Part shown: positions 1 to 5,406 of the stretch, one piece after another
Layout of the letters: every line of letters begins with the position of its first letter
Position numbering within the stretch: the stretch's first letter is position 1
From: JBDTRY01 sp039931435
GTDB taxonomy: Bacteria > Acidobacteriota > Thermoanaerobaculia > Gp7-AA8
Direction of reading: 5' to 3'
DNA: 6,746 nucleotides
NCBI GenBank assembly: GCA_039931435.1
Contig: JBDTRY010000211.1
Span: 1 to 6,746 of the forward strand
Translations under genes and position numbers: made by a program
The notes under the pieces: generated by a model
Told to the model about the DNA's origin: nothing
The model's database searches: none
Seen by the model: the letters and a program-made list of their open reading frames with translations, nothing else

Positions 1-2
1 AC

Positions 3-842
3 TTCGTCATCGAGACTCCGCTCCCCACCCTCTCCCGCGGCATGCAGTGGCTCAACGGCAAGTATGCCCAGCGCTTCAACAAGCGCTACAAGCGGAGTGG
101 CCATCTCTTTCAGGGCCGCTTCAAGGGCTTCCTCATCGAGGACAGCGAGTACCTCAACGAGGTCCTGCGCTATGCCGTTCTCAATCCCGTCCGTGCCGGG
201 ATGGTCAAGCGCCCCGAGGAGTTCAAGTGGAGCAGCTACCGGGCCCTTGCCGGGTATGAGGAAGCTCCGTCCTGGCTGGCAACAGACCGGGTTCTCGGGC
301 GCATCCGTCCCGATCGGAAGAATGCCCAGCAGGCTTACCGGGAGTACGTCTATGAGCGGCTGAACGATCCCCGCTCACCCTGGGAGGATCTGGTCGCCCA
401 GCTCTACCTCGGCAGCGAGGCCTGGATCGCGAAGATGCGTACGGTGATCGAGGACAAGCCCCGCAGCGACGATCATCCGCGAGCGCAGCGGGAGGCAGGA
501 CTTCCCACGATGCCGGCCATTGTCACGACCGTAGCCACGACCTTCGGTGTGGACGCTGACACGATCCGTCACGGACACGGCGGACCGGAGCGGATGCTGG
601 TGGCCTGGCTGGGATGTTACGAGGGGATGCACCGGCTGCGCTCGATCGCCGCCGCGTTGCGCCTGCGGAGCAGCGGACGGGCCTCGGATCTGATCCGCAT
701 CTGCGACGCTGAGCTCGATCGCGAGCCGCTCCTGCGCATCGCCGCCGATCGATGTTGTGATCTGCTCCGCGGCTCGCCTCCGCCCGGCCTGCATCCCATC
801 GTCCTAGGCGTCAAATCAAGCATTCCTTCGGCAGTGATCTAG
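3..842 (+). CDS. REP-associated tyrosine transposase (RAYT, Y1/IS200-like), 5' end outside window
   Basis: This is a Y1-type (HUH superfamily) single-strand transposase of the RAYT branch; family members cut and join REP hairpins through a catalytic tyrosine. The frame is open from position 3 and the residues before the first ATG (position 42) already match the family (ETP..LSRGMQWLNGKY), so the gene starts left of the window and the HUH histidine motif is not visible. Counting that Met as residue 1, GHLFQGRFK lies at 20-28 and the likely catalytic Tyr is Y44 in RYAVLNPVRAGMV, with WSSY at 63-66. Residues about 153-222 form a second region with a helix-turn-helix look (RLRSIAAALRLRSS), resembling the DnaA C-terminal domain often fused to such transposases. 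No frameshift is seen in the visible part. The last 20 or so residues look unconserved and may be a readthrough tail. Family assignment is firm; whether it is active is unknown. Confidence 0.88.
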   Translation, partial: FVIETPLPTLSRGMQWLNGKYAQRFNKRYKRSGHLFQGRFKGFLIEDSEYLNEVLRYAVLNPVRAGMVKRPEEFKWSSYRALAGYEEAPSWLATDRVLGRIRPDRKNAQQAYREYVYERLNDPRSPWEDLVAQLYLGSEAWIAKMRTVIEDKPRSDDHPRAQREAGLPTMPAIVTTVATTFGVDADTIRHGHGGPERMLVAWLGCYEGMHRLRSIAAALRLRSSGRASDLIRICDAELDREPLLRIAADRCCDLLRGSPPPGLHPIVLGVKSSIPSAVI

Positions 843-1073
843 AGATTTCGAAGCGTCTCGCGCTCGGGGTCCATCTGCTACGGGCCAGGGGCGCGCGATT
901 CTAGACCTTCACGGCGAGAATCGCTTGACCCGCGAGCGAACTATCAACTGATCGGGCTCTGCGGAACTCACTCGTCGCCCATTGACATGAAGATGCCTGC
1001 TTGACGGAGTCGTTTCAGCGACAAACGAGGCTGTGACCCCTTTCACTTGACCTTGTCTTCGGCAGCCCGGTAA
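843..1073. other. Gene-free stretch between RAYT gene and IS remnant
   Basis: No convincing coding sequence is seen on either strand. It contains the 8-bp hairpin at 895-924 and otherwise nothing recognisable. No GTAG-headed palindrome like the one at 4574-4657 is present here, although RAYT genes are often flanked by their target REPs. The missing 5' half of the IS481 transposase is not detectable here either, so that part seems to have been deleted rather than merely mutated. Confidence 0.6.
895..924. repeat. Hairpin-forming inverted repeat downstream of RAYT gene
   Basis: GCGATTCT (895-902) and AGAATCGC (917-924) are perfect 8-bp inverted arms around a 14-nt loop, 52 bp after the RAYT stop codon. 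No T-run follows, so it is a poor intrinsic terminator. It could be a transposon-end hairpin or a chance palindrome. Confidence 0.4.
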
Positions 1074-1721
1074 TTGCCGTCGGAGAACTGATGGGTTGGA
1101 AACACCCTAACGCCGCTCACCAAGCTCACCGCGTGGTTGGTTCGTCTTGGCATTGGAGTATCCCACTCGCGTCCATACCACCCGCAGACACAAGGCAAAG
1201 ACGAGCGTCTGCATCGAACGATCCGCGATGAGGTGTCTGACTGGATCCTGTGTCGCGACGATGAGCATCTGCAGCGCGAGCTCGACTCGTTCAGTCATCG
1301 CTACAACTACCGACGCCCTCATGAGGCTCTGGGCATGCTGCGACCAGCGGACCGCTATCGTCCGAGTACACGGTCGATGCCGAGAGTGCTCCTCCCGATC
1401 ATCTATGGCGAGGGTATCCAAACACGCCGAGTAGATCGCCAGGGCAAGATCGGCTACGCAGGCCATAAACTCCGGGTCGGGATGGGCTGCTCGGGCATGC
1501 TTGTGGGTCTTCGTCCGGTGCCGGAAGAAAAGCTCGAGGTGTACTTCTGCAAGCAGATGATCGCCCTAATCGATCTGTCGAATGGCGATGACCCGCGTGT
1601 CACAAGAACGACTCGCCGGCGAGCCGGAACAGGAACGAATCCGCGCGGCGAGACAGAAAACACCTCCAGCGCCCGAGTGGACTCCGCGCTTCAGCGCCGC
1701 GAACGACGGAGAACGAGGTGA
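1074..1721 (+). pseudogene. IS481-family transposase remnant (DDE integrase core C-terminal half)
   Basis: This is the C-terminal half of an rve-fold transposase, with no N-terminal HTH and no first catalytic Asp. The open part runs from about 1092, and an alternative TTG start at 1137 gives 194 residues. Family signatures are WLVRLGIGVSHSRPYHPQTQ, then GKDERLHRT with the catalytic Glu encoded at 1203-1205, and YNYRRPHEALGM...RYRPS. The IS481 C-terminal segment follows, ending near EVYFCKQMIALIDL at about 1584. Upstream in the same frame the second catalytic motif, normally Asp-Asn-Gly, reads Glu-Asn-stop (1083-1091), and another stop lies at 1071-1073. The residues after about position 1590 look unconserved and low-complexity (Arg, Thr, Gly rich), so the original C-terminus may have been lost. 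The copy cannot encode an active enzyme. The family call is strong; the exact left boundary is approximate. Confidence 0.85.
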
Positions 1722-1760
1722 GCTGTTTTTACCCTTGCTGCGCCTTTGCTTTTGCTCTTC

Positions 1761-1800
1761 CAGGTGTTCGGGATGTCCTCGGACACCTGTACGGGATGTC
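1761..1800. repeat. Probable IS481-type end sequence: nested direct and inverted repeats
   Basis: CGGGATGTC occurs twice (1769-1777 and 1792-1800, 23 bp apart), and CAGGTGT (1761-1767) pairs with ACACCTG (1783-1789). From memory, short repeats of this style (gggatgtc..cggacacctgt) are typical of the non-coding ends of some IS481-family elements, and the location 40 bp after the transposase remnant fits. No matching left end is found before the remnant, so the element's other terminus is missing. The IS would then end near 1800-1815. Confidence 0.45.
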
Positions 1801-1815
1801 TATAGGCTATACACC

Positions 1816-1938
1816 GCGGGAGAAGGTGGCCTGAAGGGCCGGATGAGGGTCTCTGCGGACATTCACAACCGCGATTGTGAAAGAACTGTGTGTGTCCGTG
1901 TGTGTGAGCAACCCTCGCCCCTTTCCCCTCTCCCGCCG
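1816..1938. repeat. Large imperfect inverted repeat of the dispersed REP-like type
   Basis: The left arm (1816-1850) starts GCGGGAGAAGGTGGCC and ends GGATGAGGGT. The right arm (1911-1936) is its approximate reverse complement, beginning ACCCTCGCCCC and ending CTCTCCCGC, about 9 bp shorter through internal gaps. Pairs of 'GCGGGAGA...GAGGGT' and 'ACCCTC...CTCCCGC' are a familiar intergenic repeat in many high-GC bacteria. Between the arms lie a perfect hairpin (1862-1881) and a short TG-rich tract (1887-1908). The element sits directly upstream of the polymerase gene and may influence its transcription or act as a terminator or insulator, but no T-run is present. Confidence 0.7.
1862..1881. repeat. 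Perfect 7-bp hairpin inside the REP-like repeat
   Basis: TTCACAA (1862-1868) and TTGTGAA (1875-1881) are exact inverted arms around the 6-nt loop CCGCGA. It sits near the centre of the larger inverted repeat, where it could form the cap of the cruciform. A regulator-binding site is the alternative, since the dyad lies about 130 bp upstream of the polymerase start. Confidence 0.5.
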
Positions 1939-2012
1939 GGAAGGGGCAATGCGCGCTTCGCGACGTGGCCGAACTCTCGCTCCACAACCCCGGGGCGTTT
2001 ACACTTCTCACA

Positions 2013-2996
2013 ATGGCGTCTCTGCTGATACCGAACGAAAAAAACGCCGAGGTCGGTTCGCCCCCCGTTCGCCTGACGAATCTCGGAAAAATCTTCTGGG
2101 AAAATCTCGGCATCACCAAACGCCACCTGCTCCAGTACTACGCCGACGTCTCTCCCTGGCTCCTCCCGCACCTCGCCGACCGGGCCATGGTCATGAAGCG
2201 CTATCCGAACGGCGCGAACGGCGAATTTTTCTACATGAAACGAATCCCCATCCCTCATCCGGACTGGATCGAGACCTGCACGATCGATCACGGCAACGGC
2301 AACATCATCGATTTCCCCATCATCCAGGACCTTTCCAGTCTCCTCTGGGTCATCAACCTCGGATGCATCGACCTCAACCCCTGGTATTCGCGCTGCGAGG
2401 ACATCAATCGCCCGGACTTTCTTCACTTTGACCTCGATCCCGGACCGGGCGCCAGCTTCGCTCATGTGCGCGAGATCGCCCTCCATCTTCACGACGCGCT
2501 GGATACTCTGGGCATGCCCAGCTACGCCAAGACCACCGGCTCGCGAGGCATTCACATCTACATTCCCATCGAACGCGGACCGCTGCAGAAGGAAGTGTGG
2601 ACCTTCGCCAAAGCCCTTGCTCAGCAGATGGAATCGATGTATCCAGACATCGCCACTGCCGAGTACCGTAAAGCCAAACGCCCCCACGGGACTGTCAACG
2701 TCGATTACAACCAGAACCGCTGGGGGAGCACGCTGGCCTCGATCTACTCAGTGCGGCCCACGGAACGTGCCGCCGTTTCCACTCCGGTCACATGGGACGA
2801 GGTCGACAATGGCGTCGAGCTGGAGGATTTCCGCATCGACAACGTCGTCGAGCGGCTCGAGGAAGTCGGGGATCTCTGGAAGCCGGTGCTGGGGAAAAAG
2901 CGCGTCGATCTCGGCACCTTCCTTCCCCAAAAAAAAACCGCGACGGAGCGTCCATCGAAGAGAGCGGCGCCCTCCTCGAAGAAATCCTCAACGTAA
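2013..2996 (+). CDS. Stand-alone LigD-type DNA polymerase/primase (PolDom, archaeo-eukaryotic primase fold)
   Basis: Polymerases of this family fill short gaps and extend ends in Ku-dependent end joining or LigC-linked repair, often preferring ribonucleotides. The 327-residue protein is a single PolDom with no ligase or phosphoesterase domain. Visible signatures: VRLTNLGKIFW with K26 and then TK at 35-36, matching the 5'-phosphate-binding lysines of the family; NLGCIDLNPWYSR (115-127); catalytic Asp pair D140 and D142 in HFDLDPGPG; TTGSRGIHIYIP (174-185); third catalytic Asp D231 in NVDYNQN; and IYSVRP...STPVTWDEV (244-264). The tail after about 300 is Lys/Ser rich and probably disordered. 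The ATG at 2013 is chosen because homology begins just after it; a GTG at 1965 would add 16 unconserved residues, and neither has a strong ribosome-binding site. An A9 run at 2929-2937 lies in the tail. The 3' end overlaps the convergent decarboxylase gene by 9 bp. The LigC-like ligase 2.4 kb downstream is a likely partner. Confidence 0.9.
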   Translation: MASLLIPNEKNAEVGSPPVRLTNLGKIFWENLGITKRHLLQYYADVSPWLLPHLADRAMVMKRYPNGANGEFFYMKRIPIPHPDWIETCTIDHGNGNIIDFPIIQDLSSLLWVINLGCIDLNPWYSRCEDINRPDFLHFDLDPGPGASFAHVREIALHLHDALDTLGMPSYAKTTGSRGIHIYIPIERGPLQKEVWTFAKALAQQMESMYPDIATAEYRKAKRPHGTVNVDYNQNRWGSTLASIYSVRPTERAAVSTPVTWDEVDNGVELEDFRIDNVVERLEEVGDLWKPVLGKKRVDLGTFLPQKKTATERPSKRAAPSSKKSST

Positions 2997-4427
2997 CGAA
3001 TTGCCCGCGGCCGTTCCCGCGGTCTCCGCCAGGGAGTTCAGTTCCTGGTCCAGACAGCGCAGGATGGCTTCTGCCGAGCGATCGATGTCCGCGGCCGTCG
3101 TCGACCAGTTCGAGACGGACACGCGCATGGCCGCCTCTCCCCGCCACGTCGTTCCACCAAGCCAGGTGGTGCCGTCCTTCTGAATGGCCAGGATGACCCG
3201 GCGGGTGAACTCGTCCGCATCCCCCTCCGGGGGGACGAAACGGAGCAGTGCCTGATTGAGAACGACATCGTTGAGAAGATGCACGTGCGGTGACTCGGTC
3301 AGTTTCGTGGCCATGCGTTTGGCAAGCTGGCAACAGCGCTCGACCAATTCCGTAACGCCATTGCGTCCCAGGCTGCGAAGCGCAGCGTAGACCGCAAAGC
3401 CGCGGGACCGGCGGGAGAACTCCGGGACCCAGTCCACAGCGTCGCGCTCTTCCCCATCGGACTTGATCAGATACTCGGCGTTGGTGGATACGGCGGAGCG
3501 GTGCGCGGCCCGATCACGGACGATTGCGAAGCCGCAGTCCTGCGGTACGTTCAGCCACTTGTGCGCATCGACAGCCCAGGAGTCCGCCTTCTCCGCACCA
3601 GCCACGAGATGGCGGCGCGAGGGAACGACGGCGGCCCACAGCCCGAAGGCGCCGTCCACATGCAGCCAGCCATTTTTTTCGTGAACGATGTCCGCGATCT
3701 CATCGAGCGGATCGCAGGCACCGCTGTTCACGTTACCGGCCTGAGCGCAGACGATGAGCGGGCCATCAATGGACTGCAGAGTCTCGCGCAGGCGAGCGGG
3801 GATCATCCTTCCTTGATCGTCCGTCTCCACGGTGATCACCGAGGAGGTGCCCAGGCCGAGGTATCGCAGGGAACGGAAGACCGTGACGTGCGACTCCTGG
3901 CTGTTGACGAGGTGCACGGCGGGTGCACCCGGGAGTCCGTTCTCGTTCACGTCCCAGCCAACCCGGCGCAGGACCTCGTAGCGCGCTGCGGCAAGCGTGG
4001 TGAAGTTTGCCATCTGACCACCGGTGACGAAACCAACGCTCGACTCCGGGGGAAGACGCAACAGATCCAGAATCCATCCCGCTACCGTCTCCTCCGCCAC
4101 AGCCTCGGCCGGGGAGAGAACGTAGATGCCAGGGTTCTGATCCCAGGCCACGGCCAACCAGTCCGCAGCGATGGATACGGGGAGGGCGCCACCGATGACG
4201 AACCCGAAGAAACGTGGTCCGGTGCTGGCCATGAGGCCGTCCTGCGCGGCGCTGTTCAATTCCGCCAGCACTTCTCCGGCATCGACGCCGTTCGCTGAGA
4301 GCGGTTCGGCCAGTGCCTCGCGCATCGACTGCAGCGTGCAGTCCGGTCGCACACGACGGTCGGGCACCTCATCGAGAAAGGCGTTGGCCATCCGGCAGGC
4401 ATCCTGAAGCAGGTCAGATCGAGACAT
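2988..4427 (-). CDS. Group II PLP-dependent amino-acid decarboxylase (aromatic-L-amino-acid decarboxylase-like)
   Basis: A cytosolic pyridoxal-phosphate enzyme of the DDC/GAD fold, expected to remove the alpha-carboxyl of an amino acid; the substrate cannot be read from sequence. The 479-residue length fits the family. Key residues align without gaps to human DDC: H180 (PLP-stacking His) in SQESHVTVFRSL, D258 (pairs with the PLP pyridine nitrogen) in WLHVDGAFG, H289-K290 (Schiff-base Lys) in SWAVDAHKWLNVP, and Y319, exactly 29 residues after the Lys as in DDC, where this Tyr protonates the quinonoid and marks decarboxylases over aldehyde synthases. TGGQMANFTTLAAAR (135-149) binds phosphate, and RRSRGFAVYAALRSLGRNGV (339-358) is the conserved stretch after the active-site loop. 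The ATG at 4427-4425 is well supported by AGGAG 7 nt upstream. The gene stands alone on its strand and no substrate-specific partner is visible. Annotation as an 'aspartate aminotransferase family protein' would refer to the same superfamily. Confidence 0.9.
   Translation of the reverse strand: MSRSDLLQDACRMANAFLDEVPDRRVRPDCTLQSMREALAEPLSANGVDAGEVLAELNSAAQDGLMASTGPRFFGFVIGGALPVSIAADWLAVAWDQNPGIYVLSPAEAVAEETVAGWILDLLRLPPESSVGFVTGGQMANFTTLAAARYEVLRRVGWDVNENGLPGAPAVHLVNSQESHVTVFRSLRYLGLGTSSVITVETDDQGRMIPARLRETLQSIDGPLIVCAQAGNVNSGACDPLDEIADIVHEKNGWLHVDGAFGLWAAVVPSRRHLVAGAEKADSWAVDAHKWLNVPQDCGFAIVRDRAAHRSAVSTNAEYLIKSDGEERDAVDWVPEFSRRSRGFAVYAALRSLGRNGVTELVERCCQLAKRMATKLTESPHVHLLNDVVLNQALLRFVPPEGDADEFTRRVILAIQKDGTTWLGGTTWRGEAAMRVSVSNWSTTAADIDRSAEAILRCLDQELNSLAETAGTAAGNSLR
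3005..3022. repeat. Small GC hairpin just after the polymerase stop
   Basis: CCGCGG occurs at 3005-3010 and 3017-3022, separated by 6 nt, giving a 6-bp GC stem starting 8 nt after the polymerase stop codon. It lies inside the 3' end of the opposing decarboxylase gene. It may slow or end the polymerase transcript, but no T-run follows, so intrinsic termination is doubtful. Confidence 0.25.
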
Positions 4428-4434
4428 TCGTTCG

Positions 4435-4439
4435 CTCCT
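4435..4439 (-). promoter_or_regulatory. Ribosome-binding site of the decarboxylase gene
   Basis: AGGAG on the minus strand with a 7-nt spacer to the ATG at 4427; it fixes the start choice for the decarboxylase. Confidence 0.8.
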
Positions 4440-4471
4440 GAGGGACTAACACGCGCGGTATGAAATCCGTT

Positions 4472-4500
4472 CGCGAATCGTGGAGAAATCGTGATTCGCG
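4472..4500. promoter_or_regulatory. Inverted repeat upstream of the decarboxylase gene, possible operator
   Basis: CGCGAATC (4472-4479) and GATTCGCG (4493-4500) are perfect 8-bp arms with 13 nt between them. The dyad centre is about 59 bp before the decarboxylase start codon, a usual place for a regulator site or a leader hairpin. No clear -35/-10 pair could be picked out. The nearest regulator gene is not in the window, so function is inference only. Confidence 0.4.
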
Positions 4501-4573
4501 GCAGTGGACATTATGTGTGAATGCGGGCGTCACCTATGTTACAGCCACCCTGGCGAGCACGACCCGGAACACG

Positions 4574-4657
4574 GTAGGGCCGCATGGGATGCGGACGGTA
4601 TCCGGAACGGAACCTCGGAATCGTCAAGAATACCGGCCGCACGCCGTGCGGCCCTAC
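4574..4657. repeat. REPIN/BIME-like doublet of inverted GTAG-headed palindromes
   Basis: Two 28-bp arms (4574-4601 and 4630-4657) face each other across a 28-nt spacer. Read outward-in, both begin GTAGGGCCGCA and end CGGTAT, with 24 of 28 positions identical. Each arm is itself a palindrome: CCGCAT-GGG-ATGCGG at 4580-4594, and GGCCGCACGCCGTGCGGCC at 4635-4653 (9-bp stem around one base). Two of the four arm differences (T/C and A/G in the stem) are paired changes that keep the hairpin. A GTAG or GTGG head in front of a hairpin, and head-out pairing of two units, are the known hallmarks of REP/REPIN elements mobilised by RAYTs. The element lies in the gap upstream of the decarboxylase and downstream of the VOC gene. 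Confidence 0.75.
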
Positions 4658-4803
4658 AAGCGTGGCGGGCAGCCATGGCAGGCCGCCGGGCCTCGTACTG
4701 AGAATCCGCGGTGAGATCCTGGGTCGGCTACGCTTGTTCTTGACCCTGGTCAGTTGCTGAATTCCGGCATCGACCGGCCGCAGTTTCGTCGCCTTGAAAA
4801 CGG
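4658..4803. other. Gene-free stretch downstream of the VOC gene
   Basis: No coding sequence is supported. CCTGGGTC (4718-4725) and GACCCTGG (4742-4749) form a 7-of-8 bp imperfect stem about 55 nt after the VOC stop codon on the minus strand. It has no T-run, so terminator function is doubtful. Together with 4428-4573 and the palindrome doublet this makes up a 376-bp intergenic region. Confidence 0.4.
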
Positions 4804-5214
4804 CTACGCCGGAGACGAAATGACCAGCTTGAATCCGTCCGGGTCCTGAAGGCGGAACATGCGCGCTCCCCAGGGCATGTCGGCGGGCTCGGTCTGCAGA
4901 GTTCCTCCCGCCGTTCTGATCGTGGCGGCGATGGCGTCGATCTCCTGATCGGTCGTGAACTGCAGCGAGAAGCCTTCTCCCTTGACGCGGTCCCAGCCTT
5001 TGGCGCCGTCGTCCTGATTGAGGAGAATGCGCACGGTTCCCGCCTTCAACGCGATGGCCACCAGCTTTCCCTCTCGCTCGTGCTGGCGATCCACTGCGAA
5101 GCCGAGAACATCGCGGTACCAAGAAAGGCTGGCCTGGAGATCCTTCACCGTCAGCGAAGCACTGAGGGCAGAAGCCTGAAAAGCGCCGGGTGTTTCTGAG
5201 GAGTCTGTGGTCAT
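4804..5214 (-). CDS. VOC superfamily (glyoxalase/bleomycin-resistance fold) protein
   Basis: A 136-residue single VOC domain of usual length. Signatures are SLTVKDLQASLSWYRDVLGF (20-39), opening the first beta-alpha-beta-beta-beta unit, and PWGARMFRLQDPDGFKLVI (114-132), closing the second. Some members are metal-dependent lyases, isomerases or dioxygenases and others bind and sequester antibiotics. Here the positions that normally hold metal-binding His, His and Glu appear to be Ser (about 18), Ser (about 83) and Val or Lys near 129-131, so a metalloenzyme is unlikely. The ATG at 5214 is supported by AAGGA on the minus strand, 6 nt upstream. The gene is divergent from the ligase gene with a 192-bp shared upstream region in which no convincing promoter pair was found. 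The specific role is unknown. Confidence 0.85.
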   Translation of the reverse strand: MTTDSSETPGAFQASALSASLTVKDLQASLSWYRDVLGFAVDRQHEREGKLVAIALKAGTVRILLNQDDGAKGWDRVKGEGFSLQFTTDQEIDAIAATIRTAGGTLQTEPADMPWGARMFRLQDPDGFKLVISSPA

Positions 5215-5397
5215 TGATTGTCCTTATAGGTAACAGCAGTTCTGGAGGGTGACGTCGGAGGATACCCTCGAATCCCTTCTTGAATTCTCACCGGCAGAGG
5301 ATGGCCGGCGCGCTGACGGAAACCATCAGGCAACGATCTGACTCGCCCAGCACCGGGAGTGCATTATGCTCGATGTATCGCAATACGCGGACTGATC

Positions 5398-5402
5398 GAG
5401 GT
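5398..5402 (+). promoter_or_regulatory. Probable ribosome-binding site of the ligase gene
   Basis: GAGGT lies 4 nt before the ATG at 5407. It favours this start over the in-frame GTG at 5359, which has no suitably spaced site. Confidence 0.5.
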
Positions 5403-5406
5403 GCTC

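Noticed and set aside
1816..1938. CRISPR array or riboswitch as explanation for the repeats
   Set aside because: There are no regularly spaced identical direct repeats with unique spacers, and the arms are inverted; no riboswitch core is recognised.
1582..2028. Plus-strand frame (148 codons) from the IS tail into the polymerase leader
   Set aside because: It reads through the IS end and the REP-like repeat and has no conserved features.
1863..2687. Long minus-strand open frame (274 codons) across the polymerase gene
   Set aside because: It is antisense to a clearly homologous polymerase, runs through the palindromic repeat, and its translation shows no known family features.
2428..3183. Plus-strand frame (251 codons) overlapping the polymerase gene
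   Set aside because: Composition is Arg/Ser/Pro rich, as expected from an out-of-frame reading, with no homology features.
3501..4298. Plus-strand open frame (265 codons) inside the decarboxylase gene
   Set aside because: It is a shadow of the minus-strand decarboxylase, whose catalytic residues are intact; high G+C keeps the opposite frame open.
4540..4556. CACCTATGTTACAG resembling some IS481-type terminal sequences
   Set aside because: The match is short, has no partner end or transposase nearby, and the resemblance is from memory only.
4511..5122. Minus-strand open frame (203 codons) spanning the VOC gene 3' part and the palindrome doublet
   Set aside because: It translates the repeat and the wrong frame of the VOC gene; the VOC frame has the domain signatures and a good ribosome-binding site.
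5359..5406. GTG at 5359 as start of the ligase
   Set aside because: The extra 16 residues are unlike family N-termini and the GTG lacks a suitably spaced ribosome-binding site, unlike the ATG at 5407.
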